A stretch of 64,000 nucleotides of DNA. It comes from Pedobacter sp. Leaf250. GTDB lineage: Bacteria; Bacteroidota; Bacteroidia; Sphingobacteriales; Sphingobacteriaceae. The DNA lies in the NCBI RefSeq assembly GCF_920984735.1, contig NZ_CAKLBU010000010.1:62001-126000 (forward strand), in the 5' to 3' direction. Made by a program: the position numbers and the translations under genes. Shown here piece after piece: positions 25,765-34,908 of the stretch (positions are counted from its first letter, which is position 1; the number at the start of each line of letters is the position of its first letter). The notes beneath the pieces were generated by a model. It made no database searches, had not been told where the DNA came from, and saw nothing but the letters and a program-made list of their open reading frames with translations.

Positions 25765-27613
25765 ATCGCTTAGTGAAGTACACCAAAGTGTAAACACCGA
25801 TAAAAGAAAAGGTTGGCGTCGTATTTTAGCTTTTATTGGTCCCGCCTATTTGATAAGTGTTGGCTACATGGACCCAGGCAACTGGGCAACGGATTTAGCC
25901 GGAGGTAGTAAATTTGGATATCAGCTGATTTGGGTCTTGCTCATGTCGAACCTAATTGCCTTATTACTTCAATCTCTAAGTGCCCGTTTAGGCATTGTAA
26001 GAGGCCTGGATTTAGCGCAAGCATCTAAACACGCCTATCCACGTTGGGCAAACATTCCATTATTCGGCTTAGCTCAAACCGCAATTATTGCTTGCGATTT
26101 AGCAGAAATTATAGGCATGGCCATTGGTTTACAACTGCTTTTTGGACTACCCTTAATTTGGGGAATTTCTATTACCATATTTGATACCATTTTACTCCTA
26201 TTCTTACTCAACAAAGGAATGAGGGCAATGGAAGGCTTTATTGTATCAATGGTTTTTATTGTAGGCATATCTTTTTTAGTAGAAATGTTTATTGTAGAAC
26301 CTTCGCTAAAAGAAGTAGTTAAAGGTTTCGAGCCGTCTATTTTGGGTGGCGATGCCTTATATATTGCGATTGGTATTATTGGTGCAACGGTTATGCCACA
26401 CAATTTGTATTTGCACTCATCGTTGGTTCAAACCAGGAAAATCGAACGTACAAATAAAGGTATAAAAGAGGCACTTAAATTTAATCTTATTGATACTACA
26501 GTAGCTTTAAATCTAGCTTTTTTTGTAAATGCAGCCATCTTAATACTGGCGGCAGCAGCTTTCTATAAAAATGGATTACATGAAGTTGCAGAAATTCAGG
26601 ATGCCCATAAATTATTATCCAATATTTTTGGTGATGTAGCCCCTGCCCTGTTTGCAATTGCGCTTATTGCCGCCGGACAAAGCTCTACCGTAACGGGTAC
26701 ACTCGCTGGTCAGATTATCATGGAAGGCCACATTAATTTAAGAATTCAACCTTGGTTGCGAAGATTAATTACCAGATTACTAGCTATCGTTCCAGCATTT
26801 TTTACCATTCTTCATTATGGAGATGATGCTTTAGGTGGCTTATTGGTTTTGAGTCAAGTAGTTTTGAGTCTGCAGTTGGGTTTTGCAATTATTCCTTTAA
26901 TACATTTTACATCAGATAAAAAGCTGATGAAGGATTTTGCCATTAAAACTTGGGTTAAAGTATTAGCATGGACTAGTGCTTTTGCCATTATCGCTTTAAA
27001 CGTTAAACTGGTGATAGAAGAAATCAGCGGCTGGACCAATGAAGCCAATACCTGGTGGATTTATGTAATCGTTGTTCCAGCCGTAATTTTTATCGTTTTC
27101 CTTTTGTTATATGTTTTCTTCCATCCAATGATTGAAGAAAAAAATAGAAATAGACAAATGGTTCCCCATGGTAATGCTTTGGATATCGGTAAAATTGAAA
27201 AAATCAGCTATTCAAAAATCGGAATCGCAGTAGATTTTTCTAAAAATGACCGTAACACGATTCGACATGCTTTAATTCAAGGTGGAAAAGATGCTCATTA
27301 TTTTCTGATCCACGTGGTAGAAACTGCTGCTGCCCGCTATCATGGACAAGATGTATTGGACCATGAAACGCAAAGTGATCGGGAAAATCTTGAAAAATAC
27401 AAAGCAAACCTTGAAGATCTTGGTTATGATTCTACACCATTTATTGGTTTTGGAAGCACGGCCAAAGAAATTGCAGACATTAGTAATAAAAATGAATTGG
27501 AGCTTTTAGTAATGGGTGCCCATGGCCATAAAGGGCTTAAAGATTTGATATTTGGTACTACTGTTGATTCAGTGAGACATAAAGTAAATATCCCGGTGCT
27601 GATTATTCGATAA
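25751..27613 (+). CDS. mntH: Nramp divalent-metal transporter fused to UspA domain
   Basis: 620 residues. Residues about 1-460 form an Nramp transporter with 11-12 membrane segments, with DPGNWATDLAGGSKFG in segment 1 and MPHNLYLHSSLVQTR in segment 6. The last 140 or so residues (from about 480) are a UspA domain with KIGIAVDFSKNDR and an ATP-binding GAHGHKGLKDLIFGTT motif. It takes up Mn2+ or Fe2+ with protons; the UspA domain may sense nucleotides or stress (inference). Standard MntH proteins lack this domain and are about 410-450 aa. Confidence 0.93.
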   Translation: MAKTESLSEVHQSVNTDKRKGWRRILAFIGPAYLISVGYMDPGNWATDLAGGSKFGYQLIWVLLMSNLIALLLQSLSARLGIVRGLDLAQASKHAYPRWANIPLFGLAQTAIIACDLAEIIGMAIGLQLLFGLPLIWGISITIFDTILLLFLLNKGMRAMEGFIVSMVFIVGISFLVEMFIVEPSLKEVVKGFEPSILGGDALYIAIGIIGATVMPHNLYLHSSLVQTRKIERTNKGIKEALKFNLIDTTVALNLAFFVNAAILILAAAAFYKNGLHEVAEIQDAHKLLSNIFGDVAPALFAIALIAAGQSSTVTGTLAGQIIMEGHINLRIQPWLRRLITRLLAIVPAFFTILHYGDDALGGLLVLSQVVLSLQLGFAIIPLIHFTSDKKLMKDFAIKTWVKVLAWTSAFAIIALNVKLVIEEISGWTNEANTWWIYVIVVPAVIFIVFLLLYVFFHPMIEEKNRNRQMVPHGNALDIGKIEKISYSKIGIAVDFSKNDRNTIRHALIQGGKDAHYFLIHVVETAAARYHGQDVLDHETQSDRENLEKYKANLEDLGYDSTPFIGFGSTAKEIADISNKNELELLVMGAHGHKGLKDLIFGTTVDSVRHKVNIPVLIIR

Positions 27614-28093
27614 TTAATTTTTAACCAATTTCATCATCTTTTTAATTCCTCCATCGCCAGCATTATATGCTACAAGTTTTCCACCCGGAGAGTAAAGATA
27701 CATTGCAGGATACATTTTCGGCAAAAACAAAGGAATAAAGAGTTGGTTTTTATCTTGAAGGATAGTCACATTTGGTTTGGTATTCAAGCCTTTGGCATAG
27801 GTATTAAAAAATTGAGGAATAATGTATGCTTCATCCAAAGTGATCATGTAAATATTTACATTTTTGAACTGGGTATAATTGGCGCCAAGCAATTTAGTTT
27901 CTCTCTGGCAATGTTCGCAAGTAACATCAAAAAGCATAAATAGATTTTGTTTACCCGGAACTAAATTTTTATTGGAAAACGCTTTTTTATCAAGTTTAAA
28001 AAACGTGAATTGAGGTAATATAGTAGGTTGCTGTGCTTTCAGCTGAACAAAAAAGAAAAGGGATATTGCTAAAAAAATGATTCTGAATTTCAT
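27614..28093 (-). CDS. Secreted TlpA/redoxin-like protein
   Basis: 159 residues with a signal peptide (1-20, ending LKAQ). A CEHC motif in FDVTCEHCQRETK is the redox centre of a thioredoxin fold, and MYPAMYLYSPGG carries the cis-Pro. It is likely a periplasmic thiol oxidoreductase. Its stop codon directly abuts the mntH stop codon (27613/27614), so the two genes converge with no gap. Confidence 0.8.
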   Translation of the reverse strand: MKFRIIFLAISLFFFVQLKAQQPTILPQFTFFKLDKKAFSNKNLVPGKQNLFMLFDVTCEHCQRETKLLGANYTQFKNVNIYMITLDEAYIIPQFFNTYAKGLNTKPNVTILQDKNQLFIPLFLPKMYPAMYLYSPGGKLVAYNAGDGGIKKMMKLVKN

Positions 28094-28111
28094 AATTGAC
28101 GTTTAACAAAC

Positions 28112-28119
28112 CAAAAATA
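28112..28119 (-). promoter_or_regulatory. -7 element TATTTTTG of the redoxin-like gene
   Basis: TAnnTTTG match on the minus strand, 18 bases upstream of the ATG at 28093. A TTG 16 bases further upstream is a possible -33 element. Confidence 0.45.
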
Positions 28120-28315
28120 AATAATAATTTTTTACCAATTGATTTATCTTTTAGCTTTTACAAACAGATGAACATAGAAAAGTGTTGGTATTACCCGACA
28201 GCGAAATAAATAAAAACAAAATATAACATCAAATTTTAAGATATTTGCAACCCGGCATTTTGCCGATCATTTTAAATACTGCAGACAGGAGTCTACAAAT
28301 AATAATAATCAAATT

Positions 28316-28765
28316 TTGAAAAACGATATCAATATAAAAAACAAAAGAGCATATTTTGACTATAATTTGCTTGATAAATATGTAGCAGGAATAGCCCTTT
28401 TGGGAACAGAAATTAAAGCCATTAGACAAGGTAAAGCCAATATGACGGATGCTTTCTGCATGTTTATTGGCGGCATTTTGTATGTAAGAAACCTTCATGT
28501 TTCTGAATACAGCCACAGTTCTTTTTATCATCACGATATTAAAAGAGATAGAGCTTTGCTACTTCAAAAAAAAGAAATCAGGAAGCTAAAACTAAAAGGT
28601 GAAGAGAAAGGCTATACCATTGTACCATTAAGAATTTTCATTAACGAAAGAGGCTTTGCGAAAATGGAAATCGCATTGGCTCAAGGGAAAAAAGAGTTTG
28701 ATAAACGCGATAGCATTAAAGATCGTGATACAAAGCGTGAAATGGACAGGGCTTTGAAAAGATAA
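28316..28765 (+). CDS. smpB: SsrA-binding protein SmpB
   Basis: 149 residues. Family marks are NKRAYFDYNLLDKYVAGIALLGTEIKAIRQGKANMTDAF near the N-terminus, EYSHSSFYHHD, and a basic C-terminus (RDTKREMDRALKR). It works with tmRNA to rescue stalled ribosomes. The start is a TTG: no in-frame ATG exists for more than 80 bases upstream, and the TTG gives the normal protein length. It is separated by a 67-base gap from convergent pcm. Confidence 0.93.
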   Translation: MKNDINIKNKRAYFDYNLLDKYVAGIALLGTEIKAIRQGKANMTDAFCMFIGGILYVRNLHVSEYSHSSFYHHDIKRDRALLLQKKEIRKLKLKGEEKGYTIVPLRIFINERGFAKMEIALAQGKKEFDKRDSIKDRDTKREMDRALKR

Positions 28766-28832
28766 CTCAATAGCAATATTCACTTAGACAACAACGATCA
28801 AATTTCGAACTTAAATTGTAGAAATGCTAATA

Positions 28833-29489
28833 TTACCAGGCTTGATCGCCAACTAATGGCACAAACCTAAAAGTATCTAAAACAATTTTTTCATAATCTG
28901 TATCGCTAACACGGATAACCGTAACCATTTTTTGGGTTTTCTCATCGCCTACAGGGATAACCAAAATACCACCAATTTTTAGTTGTTTCAATAAAATTTC
29001 TGGAACCAATGGCGCACCGGCTGTTACAATAATTTTATCGTACGGTGCATGTTTTGCAATGCCTTTTGAACCATCTCCACAATAAAACGTTGGTCTGTAA
29101 CCCATACCAGGTAACACTTGAATGGTTCTATTATAGATATTCTCCTGCCTTTCTATTGTAAAAACATTTGCACCAAGCTCCATTAAAATACAAGTTTGGT
29201 AGCCAGATCCTGTTCCAATTTCTAAAACTTTATCACCTTTTTTTATGTGAAGTAATTCACTTTGATAAGCAACGGTGTAAGGTTGTGAAATGGTCTGTCC
29301 ATCTCCAATGGGAAAGGCAATATCTTTGTAAGATTGATTCCAGAAAGTCTCATCAAAAAAGAAATGGCGTGGAACTTTGCCTATTGCTTCTAGAACATTT
29401 CTATCTTCAATTCCGCGAGATTTTAGTAATTCAACCAACTTCTTTCTCGCACCACGTTCTCGGTAATTATCAACAAATTTATAGGCCAT
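28833..29489 (-). CDS. pcm: Protein-L-isoaspartate O-methyltransferase
   Basis: 218 residues, typical for the family. It has the SAM-binding GTGSGYQT loop in VLEIGTGSGYQTCIL and the preceding FPIGDGQTISQPYTVA, a family signature. It methylates isoaspartyl residues, allowing repair of age-damaged proteins. It is monocistronic with its own promoter. Confidence 0.95.
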   Translation of the reverse strand: MAYKFVDNYRERGARKKLVELLKSRGIEDRNVLEAIGKVPRHFFFDETFWNQSYKDIAFPIGDGQTISQPYTVAYQSELLHIKKGDKVLEIGTGSGYQTCILMELGANVFTIERQENIYNRTIQVLPGMGYRPTFYCGDGSKGIAKHAPYDKIIVTAGAPLVPEILLKQLKIGGILVIPVGDEKTQKMVTVIRVSDTDYEKIVLDTFRFVPLVGDQAW

Positions 29490-29496
29490 GAAGTCT

Positions 29497-29527
29497 CAAA
29501 ATTAGCTTTTTTAAAATGGTGATACAA
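29497..29527 (-). promoter_or_regulatory. pcm promoter, TTG-N20-TAATTTTG
   Basis: Minus-strand TAATTTTG (29497-29504) lies 7 bases upstream of the ATG at 29489, with TTG (29525-29527) 20 bases further upstream. Confidence 0.5.
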
Positions 29528-29611
29528 GATAAAGAAATCAACATTGATATAACTCACAGTAAATCAAAACTAAAACATTAAGCTAGTGAAAAGTAGAAAA
29601 AGAACTATAAA

Positions 29612-29641
29612 TTGAGTATTGAGGAATTATTTCTACTTTTA
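29612..29641 (+). promoter_or_regulatory. Promoter-like TTG-N19-TACTTTTA
   Basis: TTG (29612-29614), 19-base spacer and TACTTTTA (29634-29641); the last position differs from the TAnnTTTG consensus. It precedes the outer-membrane protein gene at 29679. Confidence 0.45.
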
Positions 29642-29678
29642 TGATCAATTACTAAAAAAACGATTTCCATCTTCATAT

Positions 29679-30359
29679 ATGAAAAAAATATTACTTAGTT
29701 TTTTTATTTCGTTTGTTACGCTAACTAGTGTAGCTCAAACAGGAGCTGATTACAACTATTCGATTGCGGTTAGGGCTTTCAGCTTAATGCAATTACCAAA
29801 AATTCTAAACCAGACAAATACTCAAGACTATACAAAAATGGGTGGAAATGGCGCCGTTCTAAAATTTAACGATAATCAAATTAGTTATAGAATTAGCGGA
29901 AATTATTTCAGAAGTACAGATGTACGGTTCCAGAATACTTGTGAAACCTGTGAAATAGGTAAGGGAAAAGTTACTGATTACTCTTTTAAAATTGGTTTCG
30001 AGAAAAACTTCAATTACTCAAGAATACAACCTTATTTCGCTTTTGATTTAGGTTATCGCTCCAATAAATTCACAGGCACATTAACCCCTACAAACCCAAG
30101 TGTGGGCACAATGAATCAATCTGCTGACGCTACTAAAAATGGGCTTGTTATGACCCCTTCAATAGGTTTCAAAATAAATATTATTCCCAATCTCTCCATT
30201 TTTGCAGAAAGCAGTTTAGACTTTAATTATTTTTATGAGAAGCAAGATTTAACACCTACAAATGTTGCCGATAGAACTGTAAATACTTACAATAAATGGG
30301 AGTTTTTATTAAATCCGGTATCTGCTGGAATTCAATTTAATTTCAACAGCAAGAATTAA
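29679..30359 (+). CDS. Outer-membrane beta-barrel protein
   Basis: 226 residues with a signal peptide (1-20, ending SVAQ). Alternating hydrophobic strands with aromatic girdles (SIAVRAFSLMQL, FGLGY-like segments, NYFYEK) suggest an eight-stranded barrel of the OmpA/OmpW type. Two Cys close together (CETCEIG) may form an extracellular disulfide. The ATG at 29679 is preferred over 29619 because it starts the signal peptide. The stop overlaps the priA stop by four bases. Confidence 0.7.
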   Translation: MKKILLSFFISFVTLTSVAQTGADYNYSIAVRAFSLMQLPKILNQTNTQDYTKMGGNGAVLKFNDNQISYRISGNYFRSTDVRFQNTCETCEIGKGKVTDYSFKIGFEKNFNYSRIQPYFAFDLGYRSNKFTGTLTPTNPSVGTMNQSADATKNGLVMTPSIGFKINIIPNLSIFAESSLDFNYFYEKQDLTPTNVADRTVNTYNKWEFLLNPVSAGIQFNFNSKN

Positions 30360-32836
30360 TAAGGATCTACGTCAATCTGTGTATAAACGCCTTTAAAATC
30401 TTTAGTTGCATTAAACTGCGTTAAAGTTTCGCGAAGTGCATCTTTAACTTTTTGGATGGCAGTGTGTTTATCTGCTTTTATTATAACCTGTTTGATGTAT
30501 AAATTACGTACACGGCTAATCATTGGCTGCTCCGGACCTAATACACGTTTACCAAATTTAACTTTAAGAATATTTGCTAATGTAAGTGCCGCGTGATCCA
30601 AAACATGGGAATCTTTATGCTTAATGTAGAGGAATATCATACGTGAAAATGGCGGATAAAGGAACTTTTCTCTTTCAGCTATTTCATCATTATACATTCC
30701 TTCGTAATCGTTATTAACCACTTGTTTTATAATACGATTATCAGCATCGTAAGTTTGGATACAAACGTTTCCTTGATCAGCTCGTCTCCCAGCCCTACCT
30801 GCAACCTGTGCAAGTAATTGAAAACTGCGTTCGTAAGCCCTAAAATCTGGATAACCTAAAAGTGTATCTGCATTGATTACGCCAATTAAATTCAAGTTAT
30901 CGAAATCTAAACCTTTGGCAACCATTTGGGTTCCGATCAAAATATCTGTTTTTTTCTCCTGAAAATCATTTAAAATCTTTTGCAAGCCATTCTTTGTTCG
31001 GGTACTATCCATATCCAAACGGGCAATGGTAATATCTGGATACAACAACTTTAACTCTTCCTCTATCCTTTCCGTTCCAAACCCTTTTTGCTCTACATGT
31101 ACTGAACCGCAGGCAGGGCAAATATTAACACTGCTTTGCTGGTAACCACAATAGTGACAGTGAAGTTTACCACTACTTTTATGATAGGTTAAACTCACAT
31201 CGCAGTTAACGCATTTTGGAGTATAACCACAAGTGGCACAAATTAAAATAGTTGCATAACCTCTACGATTTTGAAATAGGACAATTTGCTCCTTTTTTGA
31301 TAAGGCCAAATCAATATCCTTAATTAAAACGCTCGAGAAGTATGAAACCATGGTTTTTCTCTTAGTTTCTTCAGCTATACTCACCACTTGCTGGTTAGGC
31401 AATTGTACCCCACCAAAACGCTCTTTCATTTCTACCAACCCATATTTCCCTTGCAAAGCATTATAATAACTCTCTAATGATGGAGTTGCAGATCCTAAAA
31501 TTACTTTGGCCTGGTGTAAATGTGCGAGGTAAATTGATGCATCCCTAGCCTGATATCTTGGAGCAGGGTCATATTGTTTGTAAGAAGGTTCATGTTCCTC
31601 ATCTACAACAATTAATTTTAAATGTTGGAATGGGAGAAATACAGCTGATCGAGCGCCAAGAATTACTTTATAAGCACCTGTTCTTACTTTATTCCAAATT
31701 TCTACTCTTTCACTGTTATTAAATTTCGAATGGTATACACCAATTGCATTTCCAAAATAACGTTTAATGCGTTCTACAATTTGAGTTGTTAAAGCAATTT
31801 CTGGCAATAAAAAGAGTACTTGCCCATCCGTATTCTGTATAATCTCTTCAATTAATTTAATATAAACCTGTGTTTTACCTGAAGCTGTAACGCCGTGTAG
31901 TAAAACAACATCCTTCTCCTCGAACGATTGCCTGATTTGATTTAAAGCCTTTTCTTGCCCTTCATTTAATTGAAAGTTTACACTAAATTCTTCATCGTGG
32001 TTGGCCAATCTACTTATCGGTCTTTTCATCATGATGAAAATCTCTTTATCGGTGAGTGCTTTTAATGCACCAGCACCACAATTACTTTCTTCTAAAAGCT
32101 GCTCCTTTGATATCGGAAGATTTAATTTTTGTAATTTGAGATAAGCAAGAAGCGCATCTAGTTGTTTAGGCGCTCTTTCTAAAACATTGAAAAGTTGCTT
32201 TAAATTTTCTTGGTCAGTATAGAAATCATTTAGCAGCACAAACGATTTTAAAAGTGGCTTATACTTTTGAACTACTTCTTCCGCAACCAGAATTAACTCT
32301 TTTTCAAGCAGGTGATTGATAATCGGATAAATGGTTTTTTGCCCCAGAAGTTTTGAAACATCATTTACTGTTAACTTTTCTTGTTTTTTTAAAGCTGTAA
32401 TAATGATCTCTTCTTTTTCTGTAAGTTCAATTTCATTGGTAAAATCATTGCGAAGAATAAGTATTGTTTCGCTGGCTAGCTTTAAGCTGGCTGGAAGTGC
32501 TGCCGACATTACATCGCCTTCATTGCACATGTAATAATTGGTCATCCATACCCAAAACTTTAATTGTGTTGGCGTAACAACGGGTTCACTATCAATAATA
32601 TCAATAATGTATTTCGCCTCATAAACTCCGGGAGGGTTTTGAGAAATGGCACTGATTAAAGCCGTATAGATTTTATGCTTACCAAATTGAACAACAACTC
32701 TTTTACCAATAGCAACCTGATCATTTAAATCAAAAGGCACTCGATAGGTGTAATTAATGGCCAGCGACAAAGGCAAAATAACTTCAACAAAAAGTGTTTC
32801 TCTCTCTGCAAAAATATCGTTTTCGAAGTTATTCAT
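30356..32836 (-). CDS. priA: Primosomal helicase PriA
   Basis: 826 residues. An N-terminal 3'-DNA-binding domain (about 1-110), the helicase core with Walker A GVTASGKT and DEEH box, and a cluster of eight zinc-binding Cys (CATCGYTPKC, CVNCDVS, CHYCGYQ, CPACGS) are visible. It restarts stalled replication forks by loading the primosome. Walker A has Ala where many PriA proteins have Gly. The downstream DUF423 gene overlaps by one base on the same strand. Confidence 0.95.
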   Translation of the reverse strand: MNNFENDIFAERETLFVEVILPLSLAINYTYRVPFDLNDQVAIGKRVVVQFGKHKIYTALISAISQNPPGVYEAKYIIDIIDSEPVVTPTQLKFWVWMTNYYMCNEGDVMSAALPASLKLASETILILRNDFTNEIELTEKEEIIITALKKQEKLTVNDVSKLLGQKTIYPIINHLLEKELILVAEEVVQKYKPLLKSFVLLNDFYTDQENLKQLFNVLERAPKQLDALLAYLKLQKLNLPISKEQLLEESNCGAGALKALTDKEIFIMMKRPISRLANHDEEFSVNFQLNEGQEKALNQIRQSFEEKDVVLLHGVTASGKTQVYIKLIEEIIQNTDGQVLFLLPEIALTTQIVERIKRYFGNAIGVYHSKFNNSERVEIWNKVRTGAYKVILGARSAVFLPFQHLKLIVVDEEHEPSYKQYDPAPRYQARDASIYLAHLHQAKVILGSATPSLESYYNALQGKYGLVEMKERFGGVQLPNQQVVSIAEETKRKTMVSYFSSVLIKDIDLALSKKEQIVLFQNRRGYATILICATCGYTPKCVNCDVSLTYHKSSGKLHCHYCGYQQSSVNICPACGSVHVEQKGFGTERIEEELKLLYPDITIARLDMDSTRTKNGLQKILNDFQEKKTDILIGTQMVAKGLDFDNLNLIGVINADTLLGYPDFRAYERSFQLLAQVAGRAGRRADQGNVCIQTYDADNRIIKQVVNNDYEGMYNDEIAEREKFLYPPFSRMIFLYIKHKDSHVLDHAALTLANILKVKFGKRVLGPEQPMISRVRNLYIKQVIIKADKHTAIQKVKDALRETLTQFNATKDFKGVYTQIDVDPY

Positions 32837-33222
32837 TATTTATCCTTAAATGCTGCAAAGAACAACATGATCCAGCCCAATACAAATAACAAACCTCCAA
32901 TTGGAGTTAATGGACCAATTATATTAATGAAATCAAGTTTTAAAATACTTTTTGTAGCCAACAAATACAATGATCCAGAAAATAGAACAATTCCAAAAGT
33001 AAAGCAGAAATATGCGATGTTAATTAACTTGTTCCTGTATCTAGCAAAGGTGGAAAGATATAAAAGTGCAAAAGTGTGATAAAATTGATATTCTACCCCT
33101 TTCTGCCAAATTTCTAATGATGGCTTATCTATCACCGCTTTTAATCCATGAGCGCCGAAAGCGCCGAGCAAAACAGCAACCACACCAAAGAAAGAAGCAG
33201 TAAGTATAATTCGTTTATTCAT
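32836..33222 (-). CDS. DUF423 inner-membrane protein
   Basis: 128 residues with four predicted membrane helices and the DUF423 pattern LLGAFGAHGLKAV and FYHTFALLYLS. The E. coli relative is YgdD. Function unknown. The start at ATG 33222 (MNKRIILTASFFG) is preferred over 33240. Its stop codon shares a base with the priA start, so they form an operon. Confidence 0.85.
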   Translation of the reverse strand: MNKRIILTASFFGVVAVLLGAFGAHGLKAVIDKPSLEIWQKGVEYQFYHTFALLYLSTFARYRNKLINIAYFCFTFGIVLFSGSLYLLATKSILKLDFINIIGPLTPIGGLLFVLGWIMLFFAAFKDK

Positions 33223-33292
33223 AGTTATTGCTTGAAGCAAATGCTAAATTAATAAAATGACATAGAACTTCGCTGTAATCAATGTAATAAAT

Positions 33293-33300
33293 TAAATTTG
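33293..33300 (+). promoter_or_regulatory. -7 element TAAATTTG
   Basis: TAnnTTTG match ending 10 bases before the ATG at 33311; no good -33 element seen. Confidence 0.4.
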
Positions 33301-33310
33301 TTGCACGCAC

Positions 33311-34879
33311 ATGAAAAAGATTATCATTTTAGCCATTGCATTATTTTTGGGTATTGCAGGTATGGCGTATCTGTATTTCTCAAAATTAGGTAATGAGAAA
33401 AACGCAAAAGATTTAGCACTACAATCTGCAACAAACAATGCTGCAATAGTATTCTCATTTCAAAACGACAAAGGGTTTTATGAAATTATTTCAGCACAAA
33501 ACCTGATTCAGCAAGTATTGGGTGAAGAAAAAACGATATTGTTAACCCAACTAAAGGACATTGTTATCAATGATAATATGCTTAACAAGTATATCAAAGA
33601 TCAAAACATTTATATCAGTGTTCTTCCAGATTCGAACAAAACACTTAATTTTTTAATTACTGTTCAGCTTAATGCTGAAGAAGATTTGAACAAATTCAAT
33701 CAAGTAATTAAATTGAACAAGAATATTGCAACTGTAAAAAACGATTTGTATAACGTAAAACTCAATGATAGTACTTCAGCTTATGCGAATATCAAAGATC
33801 GTGTAATTACCTTATCAACATCGTTAAAATTAATTAATGATGCAGCTGTTCGCTTAGCTGAAAATCCTTTCACTAATTACATAAAAGAGAATAATACTGT
33901 AAGCAAAAGTGCCTTGGCACAGGTTTATATCAATTTCAATCAAGTCCCCCTACTGTTAAAAAATATATTGGCTGGAAATATCAATGGCAATATTGAGGTT
34001 TTGAATAAGCAAAATGGATTCGCTTCGTTAGCCTATAATTTTAGTAAAGAACGGATTCTTTTCAATGGAAACACCATGCTAAAGAGCGATGAGAATTATC
34101 TGAAATTATTTGAAACGAGTGTTGCACAGGCTACCAATATTCAAAATATTTTCCCTGATCAAACGGCCAACTACGTAATTTACGCATTTGATGATTACAA
34201 AACATGGTTTAAAGCATTTAATGAACTACAAACTAAAATAAATCAGTTTAGTCAAGCTGAACGAACCATTAGTACAATCAAAAATGATTTTCGAACTGAT
34301 TTAAATTCCATTTTTCCTGTTTATACTAAAAACCAATTTGCAACATTTCAATTAAATACAAATGAAAAACTAGGCGCAATACAACTTACTAATGGAGAAA
34401 AAGTGAAACAATTATTATTCGACGTAAGTACAGATTATAGTGATGAGATTAAAGTTTTCAAATCTTCCAATATTTTAAGTGTTTATTTTGGAGATGCATT
34501 TAAAAATTTCAGTAAACCATTCTATGTCATTATCGATAATTATTTAATTGTGGCTAACAATGCCAGCACTGTAGCATCTTTTTTAAATAGCTATAAAAAC
34601 AATAAATTAATGATCCAAAATCCTGTATATCTCGATGCCATGAATCAAATTTCTACTACATCGAATATTAGTTATTATGTAAACCTTCAAAAATCTAAAG
34701 ATATTTTAAGAGATAATATTTCATCCAAACACTATAAACATCTTCGTGCAGATAGCGGTTTGAAAACATTCGATACGTTTTGCTACCAGATGATTGCTGA
34801 CAAGAATAAATTCATTACTAATGTGCTCTTTAACAAATATGTACAACAATCAATACCAGACTCACTAAGTATCCGTTAA
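33311..34879 (+). CDS. Membrane-anchored protein, function unknown
   Basis: 522 residues. One N-terminal membrane segment (about 4-23) leaves the rest outside the cytoplasm. The body is a long alpha/beta region with repeating motifs such as VFKSSNILSVYFGDAF and IDNYLIVANNASTVASFLNSY. No lipobox or catalytic motif is clear. It shows only distant likeness to DUF3352-type proteins. It lies 29 bases before an outer-membrane gene and is probably co-transcribed with it. Confidence 0.6.
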   Translation: MKKIIILAIALFLGIAGMAYLYFSKLGNEKNAKDLALQSATNNAAIVFSFQNDKGFYEIISAQNLIQQVLGEEKTILLTQLKDIVINDNMLNKYIKDQNIYISVLPDSNKTLNFLITVQLNAEEDLNKFNQVIKLNKNIATVKNDLYNVKLNDSTSAYANIKDRVITLSTSLKLINDAAVRLAENPFTNYIKENNTVSKSALAQVYINFNQVPLLLKNILAGNINGNIEVLNKQNGFASLAYNFSKERILFNGNTMLKSDENYLKLFETSVAQATNIQNIFPDQTANYVIYAFDDYKTWFKAFNELQTKINQFSQAERTISTIKNDFRTDLNSIFPVYTKNQFATFQLNTNEKLGAIQLTNGEKVKQLLFDVSTDYSDEIKVFKSSNILSVYFGDAFKNFSKPFYVIIDNYLIVANNASTVASFLNSYKNNKLMIQNPVYLDAMNQISTTSNISYYVNLQKSKDILRDNISSKHYKHLRADSGLKTFDTFCYQMIADKNKFITNVLFNKYVQQSIPDSLSIR

Positions 34880-34908
34880 TAAGAAACCAAGCCAGAAAAC
34901 TATAATAC

